Source: Antedon mediterranea | Lineage: Eukaryota > Echinodermata > Crinoidea > Comatulida > Antedonidae | DNA: 64,000 nt | Direction of reading: 5' to 3' | Assembly: GCF_964355755.1 (NCBI RefSeq) | Contig: NC_092680.1 | Location: 5,557,001 to 5,621,000, forward strand | Shown: positions 19,571 to 30,738 of the stretch, in pieces | Position numbering within the stretch: position 1 is the first letter of the stretch | Layout of the letters: each line of letters starts with the position of its first letter | Notes under the pieces: model-generated | Databases searched by the model: none | What the model saw: the letters and a program-made list of their open reading frames with translations, nothing else | What the model was told of the DNA's origin: nothing | Made by a program: the position numbers and the translations under genes

Positions 19571-21015
19571 TTAATGTTGATTTATTACAGTTCGTTTGTT
19601 ATTACTCAGATGCCTACAATATATCCTACTGAAATCAAATCGTGGGTTGGAGATAAAGCTACCTTTGAATGCAGCACTAGTGATATTTCTTTAAATATGA
19701 CAAAATTGAGGTGGTTTAAAACATTCAATCAAATGGCTACACAAATAGCGATTGATGAAGGATTTATAAATGTCAGATATGAATTAATCATTGATGGATA
19801 TAAGAGTACATTGACAATAATAAATATCACAGTAGAGGATGGTAAATTTCAATATTCCTGTGAATATGGTTCTGTATCATCAATGACTGCTATACTCATA
19901 ATCATTAATGGAACTAAGTTAGACTCAAGGTATCCTGAGTGTCAATCTGATAACAGTGTAGTCAATACCGAAAAAAAACTTAAAATGACATGCAGTGCAA
20001 GTGGTGGCGATCCAATGCCATTGTTAAAATGGTATAGAAACGGCAACAATGTTACAGAACAGGACCAATCTCAAAGTTCTGTAGATGACTTATCTTATTT
20101 TGCTGTGTTGAACCATTTGTTGACTGCTGATGATGAGTCTGCAATTTTTACCTGCAAAGCAGATGGTGTAGCAGCAACTGTTGACCAAAGTTGTTCCATA
20201 AAGTTAGAAATTCCACCGATGGTCACTATTATTACAAACACAACTTTTGTTGCTGGGAGCTCATTAGAATTCACCTGTAAAGTAATGACTCCGTGGAATA
20301 TTACCACTTACATATGGAAGTATGGTGATCAACTAGTTGTTCCTAGTACAAAGTTCAAACTAAACAGTGACAATACTGAATTAACTATATCAAATTTACA
20401 ATCAGAAGATGACAAGAAAGTAGTAGAATGTACAGCTATGACGTCATCTGGATTGAATGGTAATGATTCTGTAATAATTTCAATATATGATTCGAATGAT
20501 CCGAATGAGGAGCAGGAAAAAAGCACACTGTTAATAATACTGGTAGTAGCTGGAGCTGTAGTTTTGATACTGTTGGTATGTCTTGCGATGTGCATACTAT
20601 GTCAAAATCGAAAAAGGAAAGGGCAAACAGAAAATCGAAATCAAAACGTTACTTCAAGCTACTATGAGAATGTGCTAAACAAAAATGAAACTGGTGATTT
20701 GGAACTAGCAACTTCCATTCACTCGTATGAAAGGCGTATAGATATAACTGCTAGACATGAGAATGAAGGAACAGTGAGCTACGTAAATGCATCATCATTG
20801 GACACATTTAGAATCAGGCCTAGTGATACGTCTGTTGGCTTTGATAAAGACCAGGAGGGAAATTCGACACATGACGACGATATTGATGCTTTGTATGCAC
20901 AACCGGTAAAATCAAAAGCAAGCGTTGTAGGTCTACAAACAGATTTTGGAGAATTATATGCAAAACCAATGAAAGGAGTAAAAGTGAAGTTAGTAACCCT
21001 AACGAGGAAGTAGAT

Positions 21016-21354
21016 GATTTTGGAGAACTTTACGCCAAACCAAACAAAAGCAAAAAAGTTCACGCGAAACACAATAACGGGGAAGTAACCGATTTTGGAG
21101 AGATTTATGCAAAACCAAATAAAGGTGGAAAAGATCACACAAAACACAATGATGATGAAGTACAGGATTTTGGGGAACTTTACGCAAAACCAAATAAAAG
21201 CAAATCAGTTCACACGAAACACAATAACGAGGAAGTAACCGATTTTGGAGAGCTTTATGCAAAACCAAATAAAGGTGGAAAGGGTCATATGCAACACAAT
21301 AATGACGAAGTACAGGATATGGGTGACCTATATGCAAAACCAATAAAACTTTAA
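21016..21354 (+). repeat. Out-of-frame 75-bp coding repeat array, five YAxP units
   Basis: Units begin at 21016, 21091, 21166, 21241 and 21316, exactly 75 bases apart. Each would encode D(F/M)G(E/D)(L/I)YAKPxK followed by a variable basic spacer ending in EVT or EVQ. Units 1/3 carry NKSK and units 2/4 carry NKGG, so a 150-bp pair was duplicated. The frame is open to the TAA at 21352-21354. It sits in the wrong frame for the upstream CDS because of the lost A near 20980. Confidence 0.85.
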
Positions 21355-23188
21355 AAATAGAAATATATATTTATGCTTCCTTTTCAGATATATTTTAGTT
21401 GGTTGATTTTTTACATTTCTGTGATAAATTTTTTTAGTTTTATATAAAATATAAGCATGTGTAACAACATTGCTAAAAATCTCACTTGGTTCAAATTTTC
21501 AAATAAAACTCTTAATCTTATCATAAAAAATAGATATTACAGGTGTTTTGAAATGTACCGTATTATTCTAGTATTAAAAGTGTTTTTCGATAATTTTGGC
21601 CTAGAGGTTATAGGCCTAATTCTTTGTATATATCAGACGATACATAATTTAAACCTATCATCACAAATCATAAATTTATTCATTTAAGCGAGTGAAGAAG
21701 AAAGTTGTATTTACTTTGCATCAGCTTAAAATAATATTTGAATTTGTCAAATAACCTCAAGATAATGTAGGATATGCTAGACATATTTAGTTTATTAAGC
21801 ATTTATTAACGCAGGGGCATAGAGTGTACGACCATCACATTTCTATTATCGATTTATGTGTACACACAATATCATCATAAAAGTCTGATAGCCTACTGAA
21901 AGAAAGCTATAAATAGTCCATAACTTTTGTATATACGAAACTGAAACCTGTGAATTACAATTTTTTCAGTTCGATTCACTTGATTATCACTATACTTTAT
22001 TTAAGCTTGTAATCTATTACCTATTAAAGATGTATTGCCTCCTGAAAAAATAATTCGTAAACATTTGTTTGTTAAATATGCCATTTGAATGTCCCATAAT
22101 AGTTATCCACTTTGACCAAAAATTTGATTGAAAAAAATGTATTTACCTGAAAAACTGTAATTTAAAGCAAAACTTAAAAGAAATGGTCTGCCAGCCAATG
22201 AATTTTTGGTTTTTTTCTACTGAAGTGATTAACTTTATTAAAACTACAAAATAACCTATTAAAGGTCTCATTTAATTTTTCATGTTTTTGGGGGAAAATA
22301 TACATCTTTAATTAATTAGTTAAGATGAAAAATCAAATTATAGCACACATAAAATAAATGCATTATTGAATTCAGACTTACAACCAACCTCCATTGTAAT
22401 TATATTCAAATCCAAATAAAGGAAGAAGTTAATCATACAAGTAAAGTATCTGATTTGAGAAATTTATTTAAAAATCAAAATTTTACATAAAGGTTCTCGA
22501 CGGTTACTTGGATCTTTGATAGTGCACAACGTAATTGAAGTGTCTAATCAGGATCACATTATAAAAAGTCTTTCAAATATATTTAGGCATTATTATTAAT
22601 GATCAGGGGTTCACTTTGACTTATATAAACTATTATTCTTTTCATTATGTAAACGCAAACGGTGTCAGTTTAATAAATCATTATAACATTTACGTTACTT
22701 ACTGTTTTCTGTGTTGTTTTTGGTTACTTTTTGTACAATCTGAAAAATAATTGAATAGCAAGATTTAATTTTTAACACTGTGTTGTTGAATAATATAAAC
22801 TAGAACATCAAATATTGAAAACTTTGGCACAATCGAGACTCGAATTTGCTCGATATTAAGATGTACAATATACTGTTGATAATATTATTTATGTTGATTT
22901 TTATTGGTTAACAATACTCGGAAATTGACCTTTAAAAAATCGTCTGTACTTTAAACCTAAGTGACTAATTACCGGTAAGACAAGGAAGCTATACAAATTA
23001 GAAAAATGCACGTTTAGATGTTTCTACAAGCAAAACGGATACAATATAATCACAATAAATAACACTTGATAAATAAAATGTGGGAAAATGTTACAAATAT
23101 TTTACTACTAAGAAAACTGCGGCTAGAGGAATATTCTTGTAGCCGGTTACGACTTCGTACTGCTACAGTACTACACTCTTTATTGAAA
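21355..23188. other. Spacer between receptors 7 and 8
   Basis: This is AT-rich. A segment at 22320-22440 is shared with 6540-6665. Small ORFs, including 21457-21687, show no family resemblance. A possible leader for the next gene begins somewhere after about 22900, but no element of the left-clade upstream module is visible. Confidence 0.4.
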
Positions 23189-25075
23189 ATGGAAAGATAT
23201 TGCTGGTGTGGGAAAATTAGATACTTGTTGCTTTGTATTCTCATACAATCTTGTTGCTTTTCTTTTGGATTCAGTAAAATTATAATACATCCAGCAGAAC
23301 AGCATGTTTTTGTCGGAGAAAATGCGATAGTTGAATGCAATAATCATCACGACGAGAAACAGTTTTGGAAATGGTATAGCGTGACCGAAAACAATCTCAA
23401 CGCCAAATTAATATGGAATGAACGTTCGAATGTTATTAAACAAAGTAGGTTTAACTTTGAAGTTTATGAGCAAAGGAAAAGTAGTTCCAGTAGACTGACG
23501 ATAATGGGTGTTACAGTTGCTGACCAGGCTAAATACATCTGTTCACATGGAACTTTTTTAGCAATTGCTAACATTTCAGTGACCATTGGTAAACGATTGG
23601 ACTCCAATTATCCAGAGTGCAAAACACACTTCTCAGAAGTCAACACAGAGAAAAAAGTACAGATGAATTGCACTGCAAATGGCGGCGAACCAAGACCAAC
23701 ATTAAAATGGTACAGAAACGGTGAAAAATTAAAAGAATTTGATAAATTTCTTCTTTCTAATGGGACTTGCACGAATAATGTTGAATATTTATTGACACCT
23801 AATGACGAAGGGGCTGTGTTCACATGTAGAGCAGAAGGCGTGGCAGCAGATGACAATCATAGTTGTTCCATTTCTTTAGAAACTCTTCCAACGGTCACCA
23901 TTATTGCAACTGAAACATCCTTCACTGTTGGTAACTCAATGGGGTTCACATGTATGGTAATGAGCCCGTGGACCGTCACAAGCTACAGGTGGACGTTTGA
24001 TAATCAGATGGTGCAGTTATCAAATCCAGAATTTAGACATGATATTAATAATAGTATGTTAGTTAAATTGAATTTACAAGAAGACGATGAAGCTAAAGAA
24101 ATTGAATGCATTGCGATGACGGCCTCTGGGTTAAATGCTAGCGATTCTGTGCAAATTTCACTTGCACATAAAAGTCGCAAAATTGTTTTAAAAGCGGTTG
24201 CAGGAATAGTAACTCTGTTATGGGCGTGTATTATCATATTGGTTATAATAAAGAGAAATCCAATTAAATCATTAGTTACTAATTGTAATGTATCTACAAG
24301 GGATAGGCATACTGTTATAAATGATGTATCATCACCGTCCAAAACAAGCAGCAACTCTATACATAACGATATAAAATCGCAATCAGAAGAGTCAAATAGT
24401 TTTCCTATTAGAAGAAATATTGAACAAGAAAGTGTTTCATTCGATACTAATGCTGACTCTTTCGACACTTATGGAAGTATTAGTAATTTACAAGATTTGG
24501 ATTCACAGGAACGCGAACATGTTTGTAACAAGCAAACCGTTACAGGAAGTGACGATGTTCTTGACTCTCACGATACGTATGTATCGATGTTAGCCCGACC
24601 TCATAAACCACATAGAAGAACTTATTTCGTTGATTTAAATTCAAAACCAATAAAAGAAACCCACGGAACACCATCAGTTAGTAAGTTAGTCCATTCTAGA
24701 ACTATATATGCAAAACCACTGAATATGACGCAACACCGACGTTCACGATCGTCTGGGACACTGGCCGATTTTAGATATCTTTATGCAAAACCAAATAAAA
24801 AAACTAAACGACACGATAAACCACACTTGTATAGAATACATGGTTATAAAGCTATCTATGCAACGCCTACTATACGTCCCAAATCAATACATCAATCACT
24901 CGAAGATATTTCAAAAGTAACTAAAAATGACTCGTATAAAAACCGGTTGGGATCAGTTGATAATTTGTACGCCCAGCTTAACAGTAATTCCTTAGGAATG
25001 AATTCAGGAATGTATACAGGTTCTGATAAAGGCTTAAATGCACATGATGCAATGTTTCTTTTCTCCAGAATGTGA
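23189..25075 (+). CDS. Divergent three-Ig-domain receptor with long YAxP tail (receptor 8)
   Basis: The start at 23189 (MERYCWCGKIRYLLLCILIQ) gives a good signal peptide. The frame is open to 23066, but the extra 41 residues precede the leader and lack paralog support. The product is 628 residues. Ig1 starts at IIIHPAEQHVFVGENAIVEC and is longer than in its relatives. Ig2 has CTANGGEPRPTLKWYRNG and Ig3 has SPWTVTSYRW. The helix is AVAGIVTLLWACIIILVII. The tail has SFDTYGS, DTYVSMLARP, TIYAKP, YLYAKPNKKTKR, AIYATP and NLYAQL, plus SIHQSLEDI, which recurs in receptors 13 and 14. It links the left-clade ectodomain style (HPxE) with right-clade tail motifs. Confidence 0.88.
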   Translation: MERYCWCGKIRYLLLCILIQSCCFSFGFSKIIIHPAEQHVFVGENAIVECNNHHDEKQFWKWYSVTENNLNAKLIWNERSNVIKQSRFNFEVYEQRKSSSSRLTIMGVTVADQAKYICSHGTFLAIANISVTIGKRLDSNYPECKTHFSEVNTEKKVQMNCTANGGEPRPTLKWYRNGEKLKEFDKFLLSNGTCTNNVEYLLTPNDEGAVFTCRAEGVAADDNHSCSISLETLPTVTIIATETSFTVGNSMGFTCMVMSPWTVTSYRWTFDNQMVQLSNPEFRHDINNSMLVKLNLQEDDEAKEIECIAMTASGLNASDSVQISLAHKSRKIVLKAVAGIVTLLWACIIILVIIKRNPIKSLVTNCNVSTRDRHTVINDVSSPSKTSSNSIHNDIKSQSEESNSFPIRRNIEQESVSFDTNADSFDTYGSISNLQDLDSQEREHVCNKQTVTGSDDVLDSHDTYVSMLARPHKPHRRTYFVDLNSKPIKETHGTPSVSKLVHSRTIYAKPLNMTQHRRSRSSGTLADFRYLYAKPNKKTKRHDKPHLYRIHGYKAIYATPTIRPKSIHQSLEDISKVTKNDSYKNRLGSVDNLYAQLNSNSLGMNSGMYTGSDKGLNAHDAMFLFSRM

Positions 25076-25734
25076 ATGATATCTATAGCATTATGTATTC
25101 AAGCATTGCCTAGACATTTATGATACAGATGTTGATGATACAAACGCCCAACTATCGTTGACCATGAAGAACAGAGATGAACGGTTTGAGTCATTGTGCT
25201 ATAAATAGTATAACATTCTATATCTCTAGAATCTATATTATTTGACACGAGTGATATTAGGAAGACGATTTACACTACAAACGATAATATTTCAATATAA
25301 TTGTTGCAATTTGTAATGTTTAATTATACTAAACGACTGAGTAAATCATTAATTAAGAAAATGCATGATTCTAAAAATATTATAACAATCCTCTTAAGAA
25401 TGTTTAAGCACCATTCTTTATGATAAGTACCGCACACATGAAAGAAGAAGTAACACATTGTGATATATTGTTTGTTATTGAATTTTTATAGATATGTACG
25501 GAAATTGTTGAGATACCTCGGAAACCATGTCTATTTTTCCTATCTATTAAACAACTGCTTTCGGAAGCTATTCACATAAAACCATTCTCGGAAAACATAC
25601 TTTGAAAGCGTAATATGTCACAAGACAATCTATATTATTTATAAATTGGAAGTACAACGGGTATTACGTTTAGAGTAGAAAATCTGTTGCTCAATAAACA
25701 ACATATTACATGTTTTATCTTTTTACTATATCAT
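25076..25734. other. 3' flank of receptor 8 and leader of receptor 9
   Basis: This is AT-rich with no coding signal. The region immediately before the start (GTTTTATCTTTTTACTATATC) lacks the duplicated leader of receptors 10 and 12. Confidence 0.4.
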
Positions 25735-27198
25735 ATGATGGTGTTCACTGGACGTTGCATGTTTATTTTTATTTGCAACATATTGTTCAATTATTGTTTA
25801 ATTCCTGCTGCTGCTGTAACAATACAACCGTTGAAAATAGATGTATTTGCTGGAGAAAATGCTGTATTTGAGTGCAATACTGATACACTAAGTTCTACAT
25901 CCAAATGGATTTGGCTTAAAGGTGCTGCTGATTTAATAGCCAAGGAAGATGTGTTTGTAAGCAATGGATATGAAGTATTGATCAGCAAAAATAGAACAAC
26001 TAGCGTATTGACAATACTTAATACTACCATTGAGGATGAAAGTATATATCATTGTCAACTTAGCTCATCATCGCCAAAAGCCACTCTAACAGTTTTGGAG
26101 GGAGTGAAATTAAACTCACTTTATCCACAGTGTGAATCGGACACCTCGTTACTAAACACAGAAACAACAGTCCAAATAAAATGTTTTGCAGAAGGAGGCA
26201 AACAAAGACCAGAATTACAATGGTACAGAAACGGAATCAAGCTAACAGAACAGACCGATCTCTTCGATGGTAAGTCTTCATACTTTGACGAGTTAACACG
26301 TGTACTGACTATCGATGACGAAGATGCTGTTTTTATGTGTAAAGCAGAAGGACCAGCTGCCGATGAGAATCAGTCATGCCAGCTACAGTTAACGGTTCCC
26401 CCAGACGTTCATATAATCTCTAACGGAACAACTTTTACCTCTGGAGGATCTCTGTTTTTGACTTGTATAACAGTAAGTCCTTGGAAAATAACAGACTATA
26501 TTTGGAAAATTGATAACGAGTTATTAATTTCGAGTAAATTAATGTATTCCATAGAGAACAATGGGAGAAACATTGCAATATTTGATCTCAATCAGAATTA
26601 TAATATCGTAATTGGTTGTGACGTAACCACGTCTTCTGGATTGGTTGGTAACGATACTATTGAGCTAAAGTATGAAGATAAAACGTCTAATGATCACAAT
26701 TATTTAATCCTAATTGTGTGTCTTTCAATTAGTATGTGTTTTGTTGGATTATTGATTGGTAGTTTGGTTAAATTCAGAAAATTGTTTAAATCGTTTAAAT
26801 GTTTTTGTATCATTAATGATAAATGTAATCAGAAACAAAGTATAGTCACATCATGCCCCAAAACAACTAGGTCATCTGATCAGACAATTTCTGGTGAAAT
26901 AGTGTATTCAGGGTTAACTACGTCATCTGATCAGACAATTTCTGGTGAAATAGTGTATTCAGGGTTAAATACGTCATCTGCTCAGACAATTTCTGGTGAA
27001 ATAGTGTATTCAGGGTTAAATACGTCATCTGATCAGACAATTTCTGGTGAAATAGTGTATTCAGGGTTAAATACGTCATCTGATCAGACAATTTCTGGTG
27101 AAATGGTGCATTCAGGGTTAGTTCCAACAACTTCCTCAATATACACCGAACTAAACCAAACAAATGTGAATGAATCACCATACGAATCATTAACTTGA
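25735..27198 (+). CDS. Three-Ig-domain receptor with tandemly repeated ITIMs (receptor 9)
   Basis: The start is set at 25735 (MMVFTGRCMFIFICNILFNY), matching the MMFTG start of the right clade; the frame is open upstream to 25687. The product is about 487 residues: signal peptide, Ig1 (TIQPLKIDVFAGENAVFEC, YHCQL), Ig2 (CFAEGGKQRPELQWYRNG), Ig3 (SPWKITDYIW) and the helix YLILIVCLSISMCFVGLLIG. The tail holds five 17-residue repeats SSDQTISGEIVYSGLNT. The first four have IVYSGL, a perfect ITIM; the fifth has MVHSGL (Tyr to His). SIYTEL, another ITIM, follows. An inhibitory role through SH2 phosphatases is inferred. Because of the His, the ITAM-spaced pair of its relatives is lost here. Confidence 0.9.
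   Translation: MMVFTGRCMFIFICNILFNYCLIPAAAVTIQPLKIDVFAGENAVFECNTDTLSSTSKWIWLKGAADLIAKEDVFVSNGYEVLISKNRTTSVLTILNTTIEDESIYHCQLSSSSPKATLTVLEGVKLNSLYPQCESDTSLLNTETTVQIKCFAEGGKQRPELQWYRNGIKLTEQTDLFDGKSSYFDELTRVLTIDDEDAVFMCKAEGPAADENQSCQLQLTVPPDVHIISNGTTFTSGGSLFLTCITVSPWKITDYIWKIDNELLISSKLMYSIENNGRNIAIFDLNQNYNIVIGCDVTTSSGLVGNDTIELKYEDKTSNDHNYLILIVCLSISMCFVGLLIGSLVKFRKLFKSFKCFCIINDKCNQKQSIVTSCPKTTRSSDQTISGEIVYSGLTTSSDQTISGEIVYSGLNTSSAQTISGEIVYSGLNTSSDQTISGEIVYSGLNTSSDQTISGEMVHSGLVPTTSSIYTELNQTNVNESPYESLT
26869..27123 (+). repeat. 51-bp coding minisatellite, five units, in the receptor 9 tail
   Basis: Units start at 26869, 26920, 26971, 27022 and 27073 and are nearly identical. Unit 3 has CTGCTCAG for CTGATCAG. 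Unit 5 has ATGGTGCAT for ATAGTGTAT, which removes the tyrosine. Near identity implies recent expansion, so copy number may vary between individuals. Confidence 0.95.
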
Positions 27199-28194
27199 AC
27201 ATTTTCTATATATCTGAATATGTTGCATCAGATTCGTGCATATTTTTAACCATTGCTTCTTTAATGTACAAAGTAGTTGCTTTGTATTAAAAAACAAGTC
27301 TGCATATCTATGTATTACACTAACAGTAGCAATAACAGTTTGAAATTTACTTACAATTTTACTCAAAATATGGGAAAAAATATTGCTGTTGTTACAGAAA
27401 ACCATAATAAATGCTTAAAATTTATTTCATATACAATAATTTTCATTTGATTTCACTTCAGTGATTATTATAGTACTTCATTGTCATTTTTCAACATTTA
27501 ACAATTTGATATCTCATAATGGCTTTTGTTTAGCAAATGTTATCAAGATTGCCATATTAAATGCTATATGATGCATATTTTGCACTGATATTGTATGTAT
27601 ATAAAGTATTTCCGAAATAAATAATGTATGACAGCATGATTTTAAGGTTATTGTAGATTAATTGTAAATGATAGTCTGGTTTGTAATTATAAATTCTTAC
27701 ACGAGCAGCTTTTTTAGAAGAATCTTCTCGCCGGGAGAATTATAAAACATGTTTAAAGTTCTCCCGACAACCTAAAAACGGGATTTAAGATGTCTTCGTG
27801 CCTCGTCATTCGATGCTGTCTGAGTTGGCCTTAAGGAACAACGAAACTGTTAAGAAGGTATTCAACATCTAATTTTATATTTTTACCATTGGTTTAATAA
27901 AAGAATTGTATACATTCATTTGCATTGTAGATGATGGTAGGTCTGTAATATTAAAATGAAATTGCACGCACGCGTAACAGAGGTTAAATTGATACGCCCT
28001 CAAACTTATGGACAGGAGTTAAGAAATGTTAAAGTTTCAAACTCAAAATATCGTTGATATGTTGATCATGTGTGTTATGCTTGCCTGCAACTAATTGATA
28101 CAAACCCTGTATCATGAAATCTAAATCCTTAGACTTTTTCAAACAAAATATGTAACCATGTTTGTTTTCAACTCTGTATGCATATTCATAAATG
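27199..28194. other. Spacer after receptor 9
   Basis: This holds an AT-rich 3' UTR and flank with AATAAA-type signals near 27617. A small GC-richer stretch at about 27720-27850 has CTCGCCGGGAGAA and GTTCTCCCGACAA, which can pair as a hairpin. No gene was seen. Confidence 0.4.
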
Positions 28195-28548
28195 AAAAGT
28201 GTATTTTACAACGTTTTAGATTGTTCTGCATAAATAAATGCCATTAGAAAAAATAAAATAAACACAACGGGCAAAAGAATTGCATGCATTTGAATAAAAA
28301 TGGAAACACCTCACGACGATTTTACAGTGTGAATTAAGAAGTAAACATTATAGTGTGGAGCGTGTGTTCTACAGTATGCTGTTCAAGTACTACCGTACAC
28401 CAAGACAGACGTAGATCATTGTGGCTTACTGATTGCAGGATATTTTGGAAGGAAACAACTTAAATATTGGAAAAAACAATTGTATATATTTATGTTATTA
28501 CTGGATGTGTACTAGAAGTATGTTTTGATTATACCGTACTAGGACGCC
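28195..28548 (+). promoter_or_regulatory. Right-clade upstream block, duplicated at about 35700-36050
   Basis: The two blocks share TTCTGCATAAATAAATGCCATTAG, GAATTGCATG, GGAGCGTGTGTTCTACAGTATGC, AGACAGACGTAGATCATTG and TACTGGATGTGTACT. Both end at the MM(F/L)T start. This is the leader/promoter of a right-clade subgroup. It has no ISRE/GAS-like composite, unlike the left-clade module. Confidence 0.5.
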
Positions 28549-29813
28549 ATGATGTTCACCGGCCGTTTAATTTGGTTTATATTTCCTGTTGTGTGTAACT
28601 ATTGGTTACTGTCTGAAGCTGGTATCACTATACAACCAATGAATCTTGAAGTATTTGCTGGTGAAAATGCTGTATTTGAGTGCAGTGTTGATACAATAAG
28701 CTCTTCATCCAAGTGGCAATGGTTTAAGGGTGATGATGGCATAATATACAAGGAAGATGTGTTTGTAACATTTGGATATGAAGTAATGATAAGCAACGGC
28801 AGAACAACCAGTTCATTGACAATACTGAATACTACTACTATTGATGATGATGGAGACTCTTATCATTGTATGTTTGGTTCAGTATCACCATTCGCTAGCT
28901 TAGCAGTTATTGAAGGAATGAGGCTAGACTCTATGTATCCGCAGTGTGAAGCTGAAACCTCGTTACTGAACACAGAAACAACAGTCCAAATAACATGTAT
29001 TGCAGAAGGAGGTAAACCAAGACCAGAATTACAATGGTACAGAAACCGAATCAAGCTAACAGAACAGTTTGATCTCTTCGATGGTAAGTCTTCATACTTT
29101 GACGAGTTTTAACACGTGTACTGACCATCGATGACGAAGAGGCAGTGTTTATGTGTAAAGCAGAAGGTCCAACTGCAGATGAGAATCAGTTATGTCAGGT
29201 ACAGTTAAGAGTTCCCCCAGACGTTCACATATTCTCTAATTCAACAGCTTATAAATCAGGAGATCTAGAATTGACTTGTAAAACAATGAGTCCATGGAAA
29301 ATAACGGATTATATTTGAACGATTAATAACGAGTTATTAATTTTTAGTGAATTAAAGTATATCTTAAAGAACGATGGGAGAAACATAGAAATATTTGACG
29401 TCAATCATAATTGTAATATCTTCATTCGTTGTGACGTAACCACGTCTTCTGGATTGGTTGGTAACGATACTATTGAGGTAAAGTATGAAGATAAAACATC
29501 TAATGATTCAAATGACTTACCTATAAGCTTAATTGTGTGTCTTTCATTTTGTATGTTTTTTCTTGGATTGTGTATTGGTATTTTAGTTAAATTCAGCAAA
29601 GTTTTAAAATCAATCAGATCGATTCTCATGAATAAAACTAAATCTGATCAAAATGGATCTGAGAATCACGATACGAGCACTGCTGAACCTTGTTACCAGA
29701 ATACAATTATAGAAAATGATCAGACAATATCTGGTGAAATGACGTATTCAGGGTTAGTTCCAACAACTCCTTCAATATATAGAGAACTAAATCAAATAAA
29801 GGTTAATGAATAA
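28549..29813 (+). pseudogene. Three-Ig receptor with ITAM-like tail, frameshift and nonsense (receptor 10)
   Basis: It starts MMFTGRLIWFIFPVVC. Ig1 and the first half of Ig2 are open. At about 29107-29110 there are two extra T (GAGTTTTAACACG; paralog GAGTTAACACG), producing TAA. In the restored frame the Ig3 tryptophan of DYIW is TGA (29316-29318). The frame then runs on to 29813 with the helix and MTYSGLVPTTPSIYREL. From about 29110 onward the sequence is nearly the same as receptor 11, including the 3' flank, so the lesions arose after that duplication or conversion. Confidence 0.88.
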
Positions 29814-30725
29814 GAGTCATAATACATCAGATTCTGTCTAAACATGTTCTATTCTGTCTGAATTACTATAAGGCATTTAATGTATGCATGATAGTTTGTC
29901 TATCGAATGGTAACAACTGATTTACATTGGTAGTCTGTTTCTTTACGTACTTTATTACAGTACCCGATGTAACTATTCTACTTTTGCTTTGTGCTTTATA
30001 ATAAAAGAAAGGTCAAGTCTGCAAATATAATGTAAAACCGTTAGATATATAGATTTTGGTTTTTTTATGCATGTATTTATGAAAGAATATGTTATTATAT
30101 GATACAAATGACAAAAAGTTTTTTAAAAAAATGTTTTGTATACTGTAGTCTTAATAATCGAAGTTTAATAATATAATCATTCACTATGTTATTGGTTTTA
30201 AATATATATCTGTAGTAAGCATAATGATGAGTCTTAAAATAATTACCCTATAATAAAAAAGATAATGTTATGTTGTTACACCTATGTTATGTAAATAAAT
30301 ATTATATTAAATATTAAATTGTGTTGTAATAATTGTACAGTCAGCAAGGAATATAAGATGACTTACCAGACTATATGATAGTATATATCAACCTTTTACA
30401 GTCAGTATACTTTTTCTATAGAATGATAACTGTAGGCACGATGATATTTATAGTGTTAATAGAAGAAAATGATAATGATCCTAAATAAATTACGATTGTG
30501 ACATTAATGATTATAATAAAGAAAAGATGACAAATAGTGACAAATAATAATAAAAGAGGGTGCACTCGCCGATGAGGCCAGTTTAAATTGGAAGCGGCAA
30601 TATTATTATGGTCAGTATGCAAAACAACAGGGCTAACGTGTTTGGTTTTTCTCAAATATGAAACATTGCTGTGGGTATAGAAACACTTATACACATACCG
30701 GTACATTCGGTAAACTGACAACACG
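29110..30725 (+). repeat. Segmental duplication, copy 1 (second copy about 32227-33840)
   Basis: From mid-Ig2 through the stop codon and about 900 bp of 3' flank, this stretch matches 32227-33840 with scattered substitutions and small indels. Shared flank landmarks are TAAACATGTTCTATTCTGTC, AGTCAGCAAGGAATATA and AACATTGCTGTGGGTATAG. The 5' halves of the two genes are much less alike, so the duplicated block begins inside the genes. Confidence 0.85.
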
Positions 30726-30738
30726 TCAAACTAAGACT

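Larger units (their letters stand above)
18399..21354 (+). pseudogene. Three-Ig receptor with YAxP tail, split by a TTAA-flanked element and frameshifted (receptor 7)
   Basis: Codons 1-10 (MVFSYVIRCW) lie at 18399-18428. A 1,138-bp element (18433-19570) with TTAA on both sides then interrupts the signal peptide. Coding resumes at 19571 as LMLIYYSSFVITQ, in frame if one TTAA and the element are removed. The downstream frame from the ATG at 19574 runs to 21013 (479 residues). It covers Ig1, Ig2 (CSASGGDPMPLLKWY), Ig3, the helix LLIILVVAGAVVLILLVCLA, YYENV, YVN, DALYAQPVK and GELYAKPMK. One A missing in an A-run (AGTAAAAGTG versus ATAAAAAGTG, about 20980) moves the frame to a stop at 21011. The correct frame continues to 21354 with five more 25-residue YAxP repeats. 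The MLIYYSSFV start might still work as a short signal peptide, so function is not excluded. Confidence 0.8.

Noticed and set aside
23608-24468. Long minus-strand ORFs inside receptor 8
   Set aside because: They overlap a clear plus-strand Ig receptor and have no domain signal; they are frame shadows.
26869-27123. CRISPR-like array
   Set aside because: The 51-bp units are contiguous without unique spacers and lie in a coding frame of a eukaryotic receptor.
27190-27405. Minus-strand 71-residue ORF after receptor 9
   Set aside because: It has no recognisable motif and lies in AT-rich 3' flank.
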